From the NCBI GenBank assembly GCA_964370435.1, contig CAYJJG010000001.1, positions 198,977-262,976 on the forward strand: 64,000 bases of DNA, given 5' to 3'. This DNA comes from CALVGQ01 sp964370435 (GTDB lineage Bacteria > Bacillota_I > Bacilli_A > Erysipelotrichales > Erysipelotrichaceae). The notes under the pieces were generated by a model that made no database searches, was not told the DNA's origin, and was given only the letters and a program-made list of their open reading frames with translations. Within the stretch, counting starts at the first letter, position 1. The number at the start of each line of letters is the position of its first letter. Positions 44,103-53,655 of this stretch are shown in pieces. The translations under genes were made by a program, and so were the position numbers.

Positions 44103-46091
44103 ATGGAAATTTTAAGCGGAAGGCAAATTTTAATATTACAATATCTCTATCAAAGTAACGAAGCCCTAAGTAGTGAGTTTTTATCAACTTCAATTGGGGT
44201 ATCTTCAAAGACCATAAAAAAAGATGTTGTTGGTATTAGTAAAGCTCTTAAGCACTATGGTGCATATATTGAAGCTAAAACTGGAATTGGTTTTCTTTTA
44301 AAAATTGAGGATATTGAACTATTTTTAGTATATTTTAATTCTTTTAGCGAGAATAATTTTCAATCAGATGCGCTTCCTTTAGCTCATCAGCGCGCACACT
44401 ACATTATTCGTTTTATTTTATCTTCTTTCAGTCCTGTTACTGTTAATGACTTGGCTACAAATTTACATACTTCTAGGACAACCATTAGTAATGATTTACT
44501 TTTAGTTGCAAAAATATTAACTGCTTATGATATTGTTTTAATAAATAAGCCTCATCATGGTCTAATTTATATTGCTAAAGAAAATAATATTCGCTATTGT
44601 TTGGTTGATGAATATAATCATTATAAAAATAATAGTCTTTTTATAAATGAAGATTGCTATTTCGATTTATTTAATTCTAATACCGAAGCTATACAGGATA
44701 TCATCTTCAAACAACTACAAACTCGAAGCTCTTTAGAGATTTCGTTCCAACACCATTATCTAATTATTAGAATAATTCAACTTTGCGAGAAACGAAAAAA
44801 TTATAGTACTGAATATATGTTTAATGATAAAATCATTCAACGAATAAAATCAAGTAACTCTTTTGCCATAGCACAAGAAATATTAAAATTATATGGTGAT
44901 TTAACAAAGCATTCTTTTTCTGAAAATGATGTTTATATATTGTCTGTATATATAACTTGTTATAGAAATTATAGTAGCTACGAGAATGTAGACAATAAAG
45001 ATAATTATTTCACTCACTTTCGTTTATCTGAAGAAATTATTAATTTTCTATGTAACAATAATAATTTTACTGCTTTACGCAGCGATGCAACATTTAAAAG
45101 CACTCTTGCGCTACACCTTATGCCATTAACTAATAGATTAACTTATGGATTACAAATTAATAATACTTCTTCATCAAGGAAAGATTCAATTTCTTCTGTC
45201 GAGTTGGCTGCCCAAACAGCTTATTATCTAAAAGAGTATAAAAATATGATGCTTTCTGAAAATGAAATTGTTTATTTGTCTTCTGTGTTTAAACCTATTT
45301 TTGCAAGATATAATCGAATTTTAAAGAAAAAGTCTTTAATAATAGTTACTGGTATCGATAACAATGCTGCACTAATTTTAAAAGAAAGATTTTGGCGTAA
45401 CTTTTCAGATTATATTAAAAATATTGATTTCGCAAATTATTATAACCTTAAAAATAAACCACTTAAAAATTATGATTTTCTTATTACTGATATTAAATTA
45501 GATTCATTACCTCATGTCCCTATCCCCGTTCTTACACTAGACTGTTTCTTCAGTCAATCTAAAAAAGTTGCTATTCAAAATATATTATCTGTTAAAAATT
45601 TAAATTTTAATCATTTTCTTGAAATGTTTAAAAAGGAAATGTTTTTCAACTATACTAAAGTTAATACTAAAGAAGATTTTTTCGAACAATTCTTTGTCAA
45701 TACAAATAAAGTAATTCCTTTAACTTCTATATTTAAAGATGATTTAGTCACGAGAGCCTCGTTGTGTAATATTGAAAGATCTAATTATACTGCACTAATG
45801 AAAACTTTACATCAATATAATTTTTCAAGTTTCATCTCTGTGAATATATTAGATAAGCCGATTTTGTGGGACTTTCAAAAAATACAAATTATCATAATTA
45901 TTCATATTAATCGAATGGATAGTGATTTAGCTGAATATTTTGAAAATGGTTATTTCAGCAAGATATTAAAGTCAATATTTTTTAATCATGAAAATATGTC
46001 AAAATTAGTAAAGTTTCGTGATTATGATGTTTTATTTGATTTAGTTAAAGAAAAAACCAATTATACTTTTCTAAGCAATCACAACAAATAA
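44103..46091 (+). CDS. BglG/MtlR-type PRD transcriptional regulator (orphan)
   Basis: A 662-residue regulator. Residues 1-65 are an HTH_11 type domain (ILQYLYQSNEALSSEFLSTS), residues about 95-165 a second Mga-type HTH (SPVTVNDLATNLHTSRTTIS), then PRD regions; the second has the conserved ALHLMPLTNRLTYGLQI with its His. A degenerate EIIB-like segment follows (SLIIVTGIDNNAALILKERF) with no Cys at the usual phosphorylation position, then a weak EIIA-like end. No PTS transport genes are adjacent, so its target is not visible. The start has no ribosome site. Confidence 0.75.
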   Translation: MEILSGRQILILQYLYQSNEALSSEFLSTSIGVSSKTIKKDVVGISKALKHYGAYIEAKTGIGFLLKIEDIELFLVYFNSFSENNFQSDALPLAHQRAHYIIRFILSSFSPVTVNDLATNLHTSRTTISNDLLLVAKILTAYDIVLINKPHHGLIYIAKENNIRYCLVDEYNHYKNNSLFINEDCYFDLFNSNTEAIQDIIFKQLQTRSSLEISFQHHYLIIRIIQLCEKRKNYSTEYMFNDKIIQRIKSSNSFAIAQEILKLYGDLTKHSFSENDVYILSVYITCYRNYSSYENVDNKDNYFTHFRLSEEIINFLCNNNNFTALRSDATFKSTLALHLMPLTNRLTYGLQINNTSSSRKDSISSVELAAQTAYYLKEYKNMMLSENEIVYLSSVFKPIFARYNRILKKKSLIIVTGIDNNAALILKERFWRNFSDYIKNIDFANYYNLKNKPLKNYDFLITDIKLDSLPHVPIPVLTLDCFFSQSKKVAIQNILSVKNLNFNHFLEMFKKEMFFNYTKVNTKEDFFEQFFVNTNKVIPLTSIFKDDLVTRASLCNIERSNYTALMKTLHQYNFSSFISVNILDKPILWDFQKIQIIIIIHINRMDSDLAEYFENGYFSKILKSIFFNHENMSKLVKFRDYDVLFDLVKEKTNYTFLSNHNK

Positions 46092-46235
46092 TGCTTTCTT
46101 TTAAGAATAAACCTTATATTTTTAACTTTATCAATTTTCTTGATTAAACTATTTAGAGCTATAGTATAACTATGTTATGTTAAAGCTTTTTTAATATTCC
46201 TTAATTATAAGGAATATAACATTCATTTAAATTCA

Positions 46236-46276
46236 AATAAAAAACTTCTTCATAGTTGTTTAACTTTGAAGAAGTT
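46236..46276 (-). terminator. Terminator after the GHL10 gene
   Basis: AACTTCTTC pairs with GAAGAAGTT, extended inside by AGTT/AACT, followed on the minus strand by a T-run. It lies 15 bases past the stop at 46292. Confidence 0.88.
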
Positions 46277-46291
46277 CTATTTATAAATTTT

Positions 46292-47479
46292 TTAGTGGAG
46301 TAATTCCATAATATTTTCTATTTGCTTAGAAACTAATGAACTTGATTCTTCGTCTGGGTATTTCATAGTATGATAGCTAAACAGAGAAAACCCGCGATAA
46401 TTATTACTTTTTCTTGCATCTTTTATTTGTCTTGCTAAAATATCATCTTCATTAAGCCATTCTTCGTCGCCACTTTTTGCGAATTGATCGATTGTATTGA
46501 TTTTATAAGCACCTAATCCAACAACTAATTCTACACTTGTTCCCTCTACCAAGTCTTCCCACTGTTTTAGGCAAGTATCAAAGGGTAACACTTCATGCTC
46601 ATAACCAAAATAGATTTGTGGTATAACCATATCTATTAATCCTTTTTCTATCCATGTTGCTACATCTCCATAAATAGTATTGGTACTGTAATCAATGTTT
46701 CCTGCTGGACTAACTGTAAAATCACAACTACTATCTGCTTCCTTTATAGCTTGTGATAGGTTAGTGATTAGAGCATTTACATTATCTTTTCTAAACTCCG
46801 CTAGACTACGATTACCTTCAAGTCTACTGTATTCATACTCATCAAAGCCTTCTTTAACTTGATCTGGATAAAAATAATCATCTATGTGAATTCCATCAAT
46901 ATCATAATTATTAATCAATTCCACTGCTACATTAATAATTAAGTCTTGAACTTCTTGATAGGCTGGATTTAAATAATAATGTCCTTCGTAAAGAACCAAG
47001 TATCTACTATTATTACTTAGCCAAGTTTGTTGGATGCTATCACTTGGGACATCCTTCATCCTTTCTAGTGAAAAAGATCGAAGTGGATTTATCCACGCCT
47101 CTACACGAAAACCTTGTGCTTTTGCTTCTTCTACCAATATTTCAAAAGGATCAAACATTAATTTATCTCCACAGTTTCCGCTAATATAATACGATGTAGG
47201 ATAATACTCTGAGTCATAGAAAGCATCTGTAAATGCTGAAGCGTGTGCATAAATTGTATTCATGTTTAAATTTTTTAAATCTTCTAACATTTCCAATACA
47301 TTATATCGATATTCCTGCTCAGATTTATTAAGTAATATTTCATTGTAATCGATATAACTTATCCATGTTGCTCTAATTTCTTCTTTTTCGCTACTAGAAA
47401 ATAATATCATTATAGCTAATATAGGAATTCCTATTAGAGCAGCAATTACCCATTTCCTTAATCTTATCTTTTTTTTCAT
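46292..47479 (-). CDS. GHL10-type glycoside-hydrolase-like exported protein
   Basis: A 395-residue protein with an N-terminal membrane anchor (WVIAALIGIPILAIMILF) and one GHL10 (DUF187) TIM-barrel domain outside the cell. EIRATWISYIDYNEILL, AHASAFTDAFYDSEYYPTSY, VEAWINPLR, YDIDGIHIDDYFYP and FTVSPAGN are family motifs; the acidic residues in the GIHIDDYF strand are candidate catalytic ones. Such proteins act on envelope glycans, but no substrate is established. It lies 48 bases after the ThyX-like gene on the same strand. Confidence 0.88.
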   Translation of the reverse strand: MKKKIRLRKWVIAALIGIPILAIMILFSSSEKEEIRATWISYIDYNEILLNKSEQEYRYNVLEMLEDLKNLNMNTIYAHASAFTDAFYDSEYYPTSYYISGNCGDKLMFDPFEILVEEAKAQGFRVEAWINPLRSFSLERMKDVPSDSIQQTWLSNNSRYLVLYEGHYYLNPAYQEVQDLIINVAVELINNYDIDGIHIDDYFYPDQVKEGFDEYEYSRLEGNRSLAEFRKDNVNALITNLSQAIKEADSSCDFTVSPAGNIDYSTNTIYGDVATWIEKGLIDMVIPQIYFGYEHEVLPFDTCLKQWEDLVEGTSVELVVGLGAYKINTIDQFAKSGDEEWLNEDDILARQIKDARKSNNYRGFSLFSYHTMKYPDEESSSLVSKQIENIMELLH

Positions 47480-47527
47480 TTTATCACCACTTTTAGTTTA
47501 TGTTATATAAAGTAATTAAAGAACCGC

Positions 47528-48148
47528 TTATTTTGCTTTTTGTCTGGTTATAAATTCACTATGTGGTAATGTTTCACACCACGCACAAAATGCTCGCCAC
47601 TCTGGTAAACGATGTGTTTTTCTTTGTAGATAAATTGTTTTTAACTGGCGATAATTTGTAGTCATTCTTGCGGTTAGTTTAAATCCCGCAGGATTTGAAT
47701 ATAAAATTTCTAAATACATTGTTTTCAGTTTCTCATTATATTCATGGGTGTTCTCTTCTTTAGATTTTGCCAATAAATTATTATAAGCCGCTACTTTTTC
47801 TTTCATAATTGAAATCATTCTTTCATCTACATATTCTACATAGGCATCATCTAAATTAAACTTAGTAATCCTATGCATTGTTGATTGTGAACTTACAAAA
47901 TCCAAAAAATGATATCTTTCTGCTTCTACCCATGCCTTATTACTAAAAGTTAAATCAAACTGCACGATAATTCCATTTAAGAAGTTATCGTGTCCTTCTC
48001 CTGGATTGCTAGTTGCCAACATAACAGTACTTTTAGAAAATTCAGTAGTTAACTTGTCTAAATCTGTTGCCATTGGAAATTTACTACCACGAATACTTTC
48101 ATCAAAACCATATACTTGTACATTCTTAATAATATTTTTATATTCCAT
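47528..48148 (-). CDS. ThyX-like protein of unknown function
   Basis: A 206-residue protein resembling the flavin-dependent thymidylate synthase (ThyX) fold. It has RYHFLDFVSSQSTMHRITKF, reminiscent of the RHRxxSxxxxSxR motif, and NYRQLKTIYLQRKTHRLPEW, which matches the NxRxLxxxxxLRxxxxAQxEIR helix in spacing. The classical motif is altered, so thymidylate synthesis is doubtful. The ATG at 48148 lies inside the mnmG 3' end (11-base overlap), without a good ribosome site; coupled translation is likely. A TTG at 48178 is unlikely. Similar proteins are common in Bacillota and phages as hypotheticals. Confidence 0.5.
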   Translation of the reverse strand: MEYKNIIKNVQVYGFDESIRGSKFPMATDLDKLTTEFSKSTVMLATSNPGEGHDNFLNGIIVQFDLTFSNKAWVEAERYHFLDFVSSQSTMHRITKFNLDDAYVEYVDERMISIMKEKVAAYNNLLAKSKEENTHEYNEKLKTMYLEILYSNPAGFKLTARMTTNYRQLKTIYLQRKTHRLPEWRAFCAWCETLPHSEFITRQKAK

Positions 48149-50027
48149 TTTCTTCTCTTCTCTTTCTATGTTGCTCAATAATCATTGCTAGAACCGCAAT
48201 ATCTGCTGGATTTACTCCAGATATTCTTGATGCTTGACCTAATGTTCTTGGTTGAATCTTTAATATTTTTTGTTTTGCTTCCAATGATAAATGCTCTACT
48301 TCTTCAATATTTATTTCTTTGGGAATAATTACTTTATCCATATGCTCTAGCTTTTCTGCTTCTTTTTTTGCTTTATCTATATATCCTTGATATTTGCATT
48401 CAATCTCAACTTGTTTAGCAACTTCTTCTTTAAAATCAAATTCTAAGTAGGGCATTAATTTACTGCATTCGACTCTTGGTCTTTTAAGCAATTCATACGC
48501 ACTTATTCCTTCAGATAATCGATCATATCCAATGGTGTTTAGATATTCATTTACTTCTGATTTCATTGTAAATCGCACCTTTTGCATTGCTTCTTTTAAT
48601 TCTTCCATTGCCTTTAATTTTACATTAAGTAACTCATAACGATTTAACAGTGGTAACCCTAATGCTTGTGCTTTTCTTGTTAATCGCTGATCAGCGTTGT
48701 CATGGCGTAATAGTAATCTAAATTCTGCTCGAGATGTTAATAATCGGTAGGGTTCATTAGTACCCTTTGTCACTAAATCATCTATCATAACACCGATGTA
48801 CGCTTCATCACGGCGTAAAATAAAAGGACCTTTATTGTCTAACTTTAACACTGCATTGATACCAGCCATCAACCCTTGAGCCGCTGCCTCTTCATAACCA
48901 CTTGTTCCGTTAATTTGACCTGCACAAAATAAATTTTCTATTGTCTTGGTTTCTAACGTTGCTTTTAACTGCAATGGATCAATAGCATCATACTCTATAG
49001 CATAGGCATATACTTTAATTTCAGCATGCTCTAAACCCGCAATAGAATGAATCATGTCTTCTTGTACTTCGTGAGGTAAAGAAGATGATAATCCTTGCAC
49101 ATAAGTGGTATCTAGACTTAAGCTCTCGGGCTCTAAAAATAATTGATGTCTTTCTTTATCATGAAATCGTACCAACTTGTCTTCAATAGATGGACAATAT
49201 CTTGGTCCAACCCCTTTTACAGCCCCGGAATACATACTAGAGCGATGTAGGTTATCATTGATTATTTTATGTGTGTTTTCATTTGTATAGGTTAAGTAAC
49301 AAAGCACTTGTTTTTTTGGATCTAAATTTTCTTTAGTTAAAACACTGAAACTAGCAAAAAATGGACTTCCTGTTTGTTCTTCTGTTTTTGAAAAATCAAT
49401 AGAACTTGTTAACACTCTTGCTGGAGTTCCTGTTTTTAATCTAAACGTTTTAAGTCCTGCTTCTCTAAGTGATAGTGATAATTCACTTGTTGTTGGCTCA
49501 TTATCTGGTCCACAAGCTGTAATACAATCACTAATCATTACCTTTGAATCCATATACGTTCCTGTTGTAAGAATAACAATTTTTGCTTCAATCACTGTAT
49601 TATTAAAACATGCAACTCCTACAATTTTTTTATCTTCAACAATTATGTTTTTTACTTGCTGTTCTACTAAAGTTAAATTCTCAGTTTTATCCACAATATC
49701 TTGCATCATTTTGGCGTACGCTATTTTATCGGACTGTACCCTCAAAGATTGTACACCAGGACCTTTAGCAGTATTTAACATTTTTACTTGTATTGCTGTT
49801 TCATCAGCGGTAACACCCATTTGTCCACCTAGGGCATCAATTTCCCTTACAACTATACCTTTAGCGGGACCACCCACCGAGGGATTACATGGCATCTTGG
49901 CAATATTTTCTTTACTCAAGGATACAAGAGCTACTTTTTTATTACTTCTTGCTGCAATTAAAGCAGCCTCTACGCCTGCATGGCCTCCACCTATAACTGC
50001 TATGTCTACTGTGTGTATTACACTCAT
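48138..50027 (-). CDS. mnmG: tRNA uridine-5-carboxymethylaminomethyl modification enzyme MnmG
   Basis: A 629-residue FAD enzyme (GidA) acting with MnmE at U34 of tRNA. FAD motif IAVIGGGHAGVEAALIAAR, MPCNPSVGGPAKG, CPSIEDKLVRF, FCAGQINGTSGYEEAAAQG and C-terminal LGQASRISGVNPADI are family signatures. GAGGTAAG precedes the start at 50027. Here it is separated from mnmE by the par operon and several other genes. Confidence 0.97.
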   Translation of the reverse strand: MSVIHTVDIAVIGGGHAGVEAALIAARSNKKVALVSLSKENIAKMPCNPSVGGPAKGIVVREIDALGGQMGVTADETAIQVKMLNTAKGPGVQSLRVQSDKIAYAKMMQDIVDKTENLTLVEQQVKNIIVEDKKIVGVACFNNTVIEAKIVILTTGTYMDSKVMISDCITACGPDNEPTTSELSLSLREAGLKTFRLKTGTPARVLTSSIDFSKTEEQTGSPFFASFSVLTKENLDPKKQVLCYLTYTNENTHKIINDNLHRSSMYSGAVKGVGPRYCPSIEDKLVRFHDKERHQLFLEPESLSLDTTYVQGLSSSLPHEVQEDMIHSIAGLEHAEIKVYAYAIEYDAIDPLQLKATLETKTIENLFCAGQINGTSGYEEAAAQGLMAGINAVLKLDNKGPFILRRDEAYIGVMIDDLVTKGTNEPYRLLTSRAEFRLLLRHDNADQRLTRKAQALGLPLLNRYELLNVKLKAMEELKEAMQKVRFTMKSEVNEYLNTIGYDRLSEGISAYELLKRPRVECSKLMPYLEFDFKEEVAKQVEIECKYQGYIDKAKKEAEKLEHMDKVIIPKEINIEEVEHLSLEAKQKILKIQPRTLGQASRISGVNPADIAVLAMIIEQHRKRREENGI

Positions 50028-50138
50028 TTTCTTACCTCACTAAATCTTTAACATCATATCACAGAATTACCATTATATAAAATATTACTATATGTACATT
50101 ATTTAAATTAATGGTGATTATTTTATATTACTTGTCTT

Positions 50139-50996
50139 CTATTTTGTTGTCTTAAATTTGATTTCTGACACTAATACTGCTCCTAAAATTAAAGCAGAGC
50201 CGACTATCATTCTTGTCGTTATAACTTCATTTAAAAGCAATATTGAAAACAACATACCGAACACTGCTTCCATCGATAATATAATTGCTGCTTTAGTTTC
50301 ATCTACAGATTTTTGTGAAATTGTTTGTAATAAATAACAAACACCTGTACACATGATTCCTAAGTATAATATCCCTAGAAAACCATCCGAGGTTATTTCT
50401 ATGTTTCCTTGTCCCGTTATTAACATACCGCCCACTGATAAAATAAAAGCAGTCAGCATCTGTATGAAGTTTAAAACAGGTGGTCTTACTTTTTTCACAA
50501 ATTCTCCAGTTAAAAATATTTGAAAAGCAAATCCTAGAGCACACAAAAGAGTAAGTATATCACCCACATTAATATTGAAATTACTTTGAATAGAGAGCAC
50601 ACCTGCTCCTAACACAGCCATAAATACTCCAATAAGGTTTTGTGTTGCGATCTTTTTTTTGTAAAACACTAAAGCAATAATTGGCACAAACACTACATTT
50701 ACTGTAGTTAAGAAAGCATTTTTGGATGGCGTAGTAAATTGTAGTCCTACTGTTTGTAAAATAAAAGCAAGAAACAAAACACTTCCTAACAATACTCCAT
50801 AGCTGAGTTCTTGTTTAGTTATATTTTTTATACTATGCATACAAATTATTCCCATTAGTACAGACGCAATAAAAAAACGAGCACTTAGTATTTGTAATGG
50901 TGTTAAATTATTTAATGCTATTTCTGTGGCAACAAACCCCCCACCCCAAATAATTGTTACTACTAGTAATCCTATTATTCCAAAATACTTCTTCAT
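50139..50996 (-). CDS. EamA/DMT-superfamily transporter
   Basis: A 285-residue inner-membrane protein with ten predicted helices in two EamA repeats (IIWGGGFVATEIAL and LSARFFIASVLM in the first; FILSVGGMLITG and EAVFGMLFSILLLNE in the second). Such proteins export metabolites or amino acids; the substrate is not predictable. It has its own ribosome site (AGAGGAA) and no partner genes nearby. Confidence 0.9.
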   Translation of the reverse strand: MKKYFGIIGLLVVTIIWGGGFVATEIALNNLTPLQILSARFFIASVLMGIICMHSIKNITKQELSYGVLLGSVLFLAFILQTVGLQFTTPSKNAFLTTVNVVFVPIIALVFYKKKIATQNLIGVFMAVLGAGVLSIQSNFNINVGDILTLLCALGFAFQIFLTGEFVKKVRPPVLNFIQMLTAFILSVGGMLITGQGNIEITSDGFLGILYLGIMCTGVCYLLQTISQKSVDETKAAIILSMEAVFGMLFSILLLNEVITTRMIVGSALILGAVLVSEIKFKTTK

Positions 50997-51124
50997 GGTT
51001 CCTCTTTTCTAGTAAATCACTTATTTATTTTTAAAGTATTAACGTTATTTGTTAATAAAAATCTACCTTGATTTTACTTACTGTTACTATAAACTTTTTC
51101 TTAAAAGTTAATGTATTCCTTTTT

Positions 51125-51179
51125 TCACTTATTTAACATTATAGTATTAATTGTATAATTTTTAAAGTTAATTATTAAA
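51125..51179. repeat. Left copy of a 55-bp duplicate flanking the N gap
   Basis: These 55 bases (beginning TCACTTATTTAACATT) are identical to 51280-51334. The two copies directly touch the two ends of the N run. See the gap entry. Confidence 0.97.
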
Positions 51180-51279
51180 NNNNNNNNNNNNNNNNNNNNN
51201 NNNNNNNNNNNNNNNNNNNNNNNNNNNNNNNNNNNNNNNNNNNNNNNNNNNNNNNNNNNNNNNNNNNNNNNNNNNNNNN
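51180..51279. other. Assembly gap of exactly 100 N
   Basis: One hundred undetermined bases, the conventional placeholder for an unknown gap. Both edges carry the same 55-bp sequence, so the two contigs very probably overlap and no sequence is missing; a join would remove the gap and one copy. Around it, 50997-51378 is non-coding and A/T-rich with no other recognised feature. Confidence 0.97.
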
Positions 51280-51334
51280 TCACTTATTTAACATTATAGT
51301 ATTAATTGTATAATTTTTAAAGTTAATTATTAAA
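51280..51334. repeat. Right copy of the 55-bp duplicate flanking the N gap
   Basis: Identical to 51125-51179. Direct orientation, no inverted ends, no open reading frame; not a mobile element. Confidence 0.97.
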
Positions 51335-51378
51335 AAAGGATTATATAGTTTATAACTAATACAACCCTTTGTTTTTAT

Positions 51379-53043
51379 TTAGAAAATTCCAAAAGAATTA
51401 CCTTCTTCATCTACTCCCATATTAAGTGCTGCAGGTGTTTTTGGAAGCCCCGGCATTGTCATAACATTCCCTGTAAGAACAACTATAAAACCTGCTCCTT
51501 TAGATATCTTCAACTCATTTACATGAATATCAAAATCTGTTGGTCTACCAACCAGTTTATCATCATCTGATAATGAAGCTGGAGTTTTAGCCATACAGAC
51601 AGGATATTTATCCCATCCATTTTGTTTAAATTCTTGTAACTGTTTTTGTGCTAATTCGCTATAGACAACACCTTTACCACCATAGATTTCTTTTGTAATT
51701 TTCTCTATCTTCTCTTCAATAGAACAATCTAATTCGTATAGTGGTCTAAACTCAGAAACTGTCTGGCACATAGAAACAACTTTTTTCGCTAACTCTTCTG
51801 CGCCTTCTCCACCTTTTAGCCATGCTTCTGACATAACAACATCATGATTATGTTCTTCACACCAGTTCATTAAGGCTTTTGTTTCTGCTTGAGTATCTTG
51901 AGAAAATTTATTTATCGCTACAACATAAGGAACATTAAATTTCTTAACTGATTCAATATGTTTTTCTAAATTCTTTATACCTTCTAGAAGCGCTTCAACA
52001 TTTTCTTCATTGAGTTGTTTACTGTCTACACCACCATGAAGTTTCAATGCTCTAATAGTCGCTACAAGGACAACAGCATTTGGTTTTAATTCTCCAACCC
52101 TACACTTAATATCCATGAATTTCTCTGCGCCTAAATCTGCGCCAAATCCTGCTTCTGTAACTACGTAGTCAGCCAACTTACATGCCATCCTCGTAGCAAT
52201 TAAGCTATTACATCCATGGGCGATATTTGCGAAAGGCCCTCCGTGTATAAGTATTGGTGAATGCTCTAGTGTTTGCACCAAATTAGGCTTAATTGCCTCT
52301 TTCATAATAACCGCAAGTGCTCCAGCAACCTTTAAGTCTCCTACTGTAACTGGTTTGTCATCATAAGTGTAGGCTACAATAGCTTCTTTTACTTTGCTTT
52401 CAAAATCTTTTAAATTTTTTGACAAGCAAAGAATTGCCATTATTTCTGTAGCAACTGTAATAATAAAACCATCTTTTCTTTCAACACCGTTTGTTTTTTT
52501 ATCCTGTGCTATAGTTATGCTTCTAAGGGTGCGATCATTCATATCAAGACATCTTTTCCATACCACTTTAGCAGGGTCAACATTTAATTCATTACCTTGA
52601 TAAATTGCGTTATCTAATGTTGCACTAACTAAATTATTTGCAGCAGTTATGGCATGCATGTCACCAGTGAAGTGTAAGTTTATATCTTCCATAGGAACTA
52701 CTTGTGCATAACCCCCACCAGTTGCTCCTCCCTTTAAACCAAAAACTGGACCTAATGACGGTTCTCTTAAACATCCAATAACCATCTTATTTATTCTATT
52801 TAAACCATCAACTAGACCAATAGTCGTTGTTGACTTTCCTTCTCCTGCTTTTGTTGGGTTAATTGCTGTAACTAAAATTAGTTTAGCATTCTCTTGTGTT
52901 TCTAGTTTATTCATTATATCTAAATTAATTTTTGCTTTATGGTTACCATAACGTTCTAAATGTTCACTGTTTATTTTAGCTTTTCTTGCAATAATATCTA
53001 TATCTAACATTTCTGTTTTTTGTGCAATTTCTAAATCTGTCAT
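51379..53043 (-). CDS. fhs: Formate-tetrahydrofolate ligase
   Basis: A 554-residue ATP-dependent enzyme that makes 10-formyl-THF from formate. The P-loop TPAGEGKSTTTIGL is near residues 65-78; LKGGATGGGYAQVVPMEDIN and LHFTGDMHAI are family signatures, and KTPASLSDD near the C terminus is typical. Follows recR by 16 bases with AAGGATGG as ribosome site, at the end of the dnaX-ybaB-recR operon. Confidence 0.97.
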   Translation of the reverse strand: MTDLEIAQKTEMLDIDIIARKAKINSEHLERYGNHKAKINLDIMNKLETQENAKLILVTAINPTKAGEGKSTTTIGLVDGLNRINKMVIGCLREPSLGPVFGLKGGATGGGYAQVVPMEDINLHFTGDMHAITAANNLVSATLDNAIYQGNELNVDPAKVVWKRCLDMNDRTLRSITIAQDKKTNGVERKDGFIITVATEIMAILCLSKNLKDFESKVKEAIVAYTYDDKPVTVGDLKVAGALAVIMKEAIKPNLVQTLEHSPILIHGGPFANIAHGCNSLIATRMACKLADYVVTEAGFGADLGAEKFMDIKCRVGELKPNAVVLVATIRALKLHGGVDSKQLNEENVEALLEGIKNLEKHIESVKKFNVPYVVAINKFSQDTQAETKALMNWCEEHNHDVVMSEAWLKGGEGAEELAKKVVSMCQTVSEFRPLYELDCSIEEKIEKITKEIYGGKGVVYSELAQKQLQEFKQNGWDKYPVCMAKTPASLSDDDKLVGRPTDFDIHVNELKISKGAGFIVVLTGNVMTMPGLPKTPAALNMGVDEEGNSFGIF

Positions 53044-53059
53044 AATTTTTTTACCATCC

Positions 53060-53653
53060 TTAGGTTATTTTCTTTCTACCTTCTATAGCCTTTATTAAAG
53101 TAAGTTCTCCCGCATAGTCTAAGTGTCCACCAATTGGTATACCATGAGCGATGCGTGTAACGACTATGTTTTTATTTGTTAAAAGCTTGTCTAAATAAAG
53201 GGCTGTTGTTTCTCCTTCAATAGTTGCATTTGTTGCCAAAATAATTTCTTTTAAGTTATTATCGATTCTTTTATGAAGAGTTTCAATGTTCAAATCTTCT
53301 GGGAACACTCCTTTGTTAGTAGAAATTAATCCGTTTAATACATGGTAAAGACCCTTGTATTCATTTGTTTTTTCCATTGCGATTAAATCTCTCGATGACT
53401 GTACAATACAAATAATAGAAGTGTCTCTTGAAGTATCACTGCATATGCTACATATCTCTTTTTCTGTTAAGTGTCCACAAACTGCACATGGGTGAATAGA
53501 TTCTTTCATTTGTAATAACGCGTCGGTGAATTCTTTTATCTCTTGAACACTTAGTTCTAACATTGTATAGGTATACCGTTCAGCGCTTTTAGCACCAACA
53601 CCTGGAAGCTTTTTAAAGCCCTCTATACTCCTATTAAATGATTTAGGATACAT
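53060..53653 (-). CDS. recR: Recombination protein RecR
   Basis: A 197-residue repair protein that works with RecF and RecO to load RecA. Helix-hairpin-helix LPGVGAKSAERYTY, a four-Cys zinc module (CAVCGH...CSICSD) and a Toprim domain (IVQSSRDLIAMEKT, ATIEGETTALYL) are present. Follows ybaB by two bases. Confidence 0.96.
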   Translation of the reverse strand: MYPKSFNRSIEGFKKLPGVGAKSAERYTYTMLELSVQEIKEFTDALLQMKESIHPCAVCGHLTEKEICSICSDTSRDTSIICIVQSSRDLIAMEKTNEYKGLYHVLNGLISTNKGVFPEDLNIETLHKRIDNNLKEIILATNATIEGETTALYLDKLLTNKNIVVTRIAHGIPIGGHLDYAGELTLIKAIEGRKKIT

Positions 53654-53655
53654 TT

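Noticed and set aside
49645..50043. 132-codon frame opposite mnmG
   Set aside because: Antisense of the FAD-binding region; no ribosome site.
51125..51334. Direct repeats around the gap as target-site duplication of a mobile element
   Set aside because: Repeats touch the N run exactly, are far longer than usual target duplications, and no transposase or terminal inverted repeat is present.
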